The notes under the pieces: model-generated
What the model saw: the letters and a program-made list of their open reading frames with translations, nothing else
What the model was told of the DNA's origin: nothing
Databases searched by the model: none
Shown: in pieces, positions 5,561 through 6,205 of the stretch
Position numbering within the stretch: the stretch's first letter is position 1
Layout of the letters: every line of letters begins with the position of its first letter
Program-made: the position numbers and the translations under genes
Origin: Nitrospinota bacterium
Lineage (GTDB): Bacteria; JADFOP01
DNA: 6,205 nt
Assembly: GCA_022562795.1 (NCBI GenBank)
Contig: JADFOP010000066.1
Span: 1-6,205, forward strand
Direction: 5' to 3'

Positions 5561-6205
5561 CTACCATCCTCTCGCCACCCAGCCTCGCTCACGCAGCATT
5601 CCCATGACCCCCTGCGGCATGTAAAGGACCACGAAGATAATGAGGAGGCCATAGAGGGCCAGGTGGGCCTCAGGGAACCGGGCCCACAGCATCTCGGAGC
5701 CGAGGTAGAGGGAGGTGGCCCCGATGACCGGCCCCATGACTGTTGCGCGACCGCCGAACATCGCCATGATAATCATCTCGATAGTCACCAGTAGAGCAAA
5801 GGAGCTCTCAGGCTCGATGAAGCTCAAGTACCAGGCGTAGATGCCCCCTGCCACACCGGCAAAGAAGGCGCTCAAGACGAAGACGCCCAGCTTGTAAAGA
5901 GTCGTATTGATGCCCATCACCTCTGCTCCGATCTCATCCTCCCGGATGGCCAGCAGGCGCAAGCCGAACTTTGAGTTCGCCACAAAGTAGGTCGTCGCTA
6001 CCGTGGCGAAGGCCAGCAGCCCCATCGCGGTATAAGAGGAGACGATGCTGAGGACAGGCGGGAGGTTGATCCCCTCCCCTCCCTGCGTGACAGATTCCCA
6101 CAGGTTTACGAAGACGCGTACAATCTCGTTGAGCCCCAGCATGGCGATGGCAAAATAAGGCCCACTGAGTTTCAGGCAAGGGTAGCCGATAATCGCTGCG
6201 AGGAG
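5561..6205 (-). CDS. livM: Branched-chain amino acid type ABC transporter permease LivM (C-terminal part)
   Basis: Inner-membrane permease subunit that with LivH forms the translocation path of the importer. The frame is open to the window edge. An internal Met at 6142 could be mistaken for a start, but the 21 codons before it read in frame as LivM (YPCLKLSGPYFAIA), so the gene begins outside the window. The visible 214 residues are the C-terminal two thirds of a family of about 300-350. Several hydrophobic segments are visible, for example around SSYTAMGLLAFATVATTYF, LGVFVLSAFFAGVAGGIYAW, ALLVTIEMIIMAMFGG and LALYGLLIIFVVLYMPQG. The ATPase-contacting loop AIREDEIGAEVMGINTTLYK is present with consensus wording. 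livG follows after the stop at 5561-5563. Nothing suggests damage; the truncation is only the edge. Confidence 0.93.
   Translation of the reverse strand, partial: LLAAIIGYPCLKLSGPYFAIAMLGLNEIVRVFVNLWESVTQGGEGINLPPVLSIVSSYTAMGLLAFATVATTYFVANSKFGLRLLAIREDEIGAEVMGINTTLYKLGVFVLSAFFAGVAGGIYAWYLSFIEPESSFALLVTIEMIIMAMFGGRATVMGPVIGATSLYLGSEMLWARFPEAHLALYGLLIIFVVLYMPQGVMGMLRERGWVARGW

Noticed and set aside
4827-5624. 265-codon open frame on the plus strand antisense to livG
   Set aside because: It mirrors the livG codons, has no recognisable family wording and sits wholly against a gene with complete ABC motifs.
5561-6142. livM as a complete 193-residue gene starting at 6142
   Set aside because: The 21 codons upstream of that Met continue the LivM family sequence in frame to the window edge, so the Met is internal.

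Overview
The window looks like a bacterial chromosome segment with GC-rich coding sequence, probably from an uncultured or deep-branching lineage. No marker gene fixes the taxon. Eight protein-coding genes are supported, one of them cut by the right edge. No rRNA, tRNA, CRISPR array, insertion sequence or phage gene is visible.

Left part, plus strand (38-2850): the first two genes overlap by four bases (ATGA). They encode an EgtB-like nonheme-iron enzyme with selenoneine synthase (SenA) hallmarks and a GT4-fold glycosyltransferase-like protein of the TIGR04348/SenB selenosugar synthase family. Together they give the SenB-then-SenA core of selenoneine biosynthesis: SenB makes a selenosugar from selenophosphate and a UDP-sugar, and SenA joins it to hercynine and oxidises the product. 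The third partner, the SelD-like SenC, is not in the window. A probable intrinsic terminator follows senB. Next comes a stand-alone DUF971 protein with the zinc ligands seen in the N-terminal domain of gamma-butyrobetaine hydroxylase.

Middle, minus strand (2880-3990): after a tight convergent junction there is a 99-residue protein with two different zinc ribbons. A 370-base non-coding stretch with hairpins and a possible promoter separates it from a small single-domain PAS protein.

Right part, minus strand (4124-6205): livM (C-terminal part only), livG and livF form a packed operon for the inner-membrane permease and two ATPases of a branched-chain amino acid type ABC importer (HAAT family). 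The other permease (LivH) and the binding protein (LivJ/K) would lie beyond the right edge.

The sen pair is the most notable content. The liv genes are ordinary housekeeping transport. The PAS and zinc-ribbon proteins are small and of unknown role.
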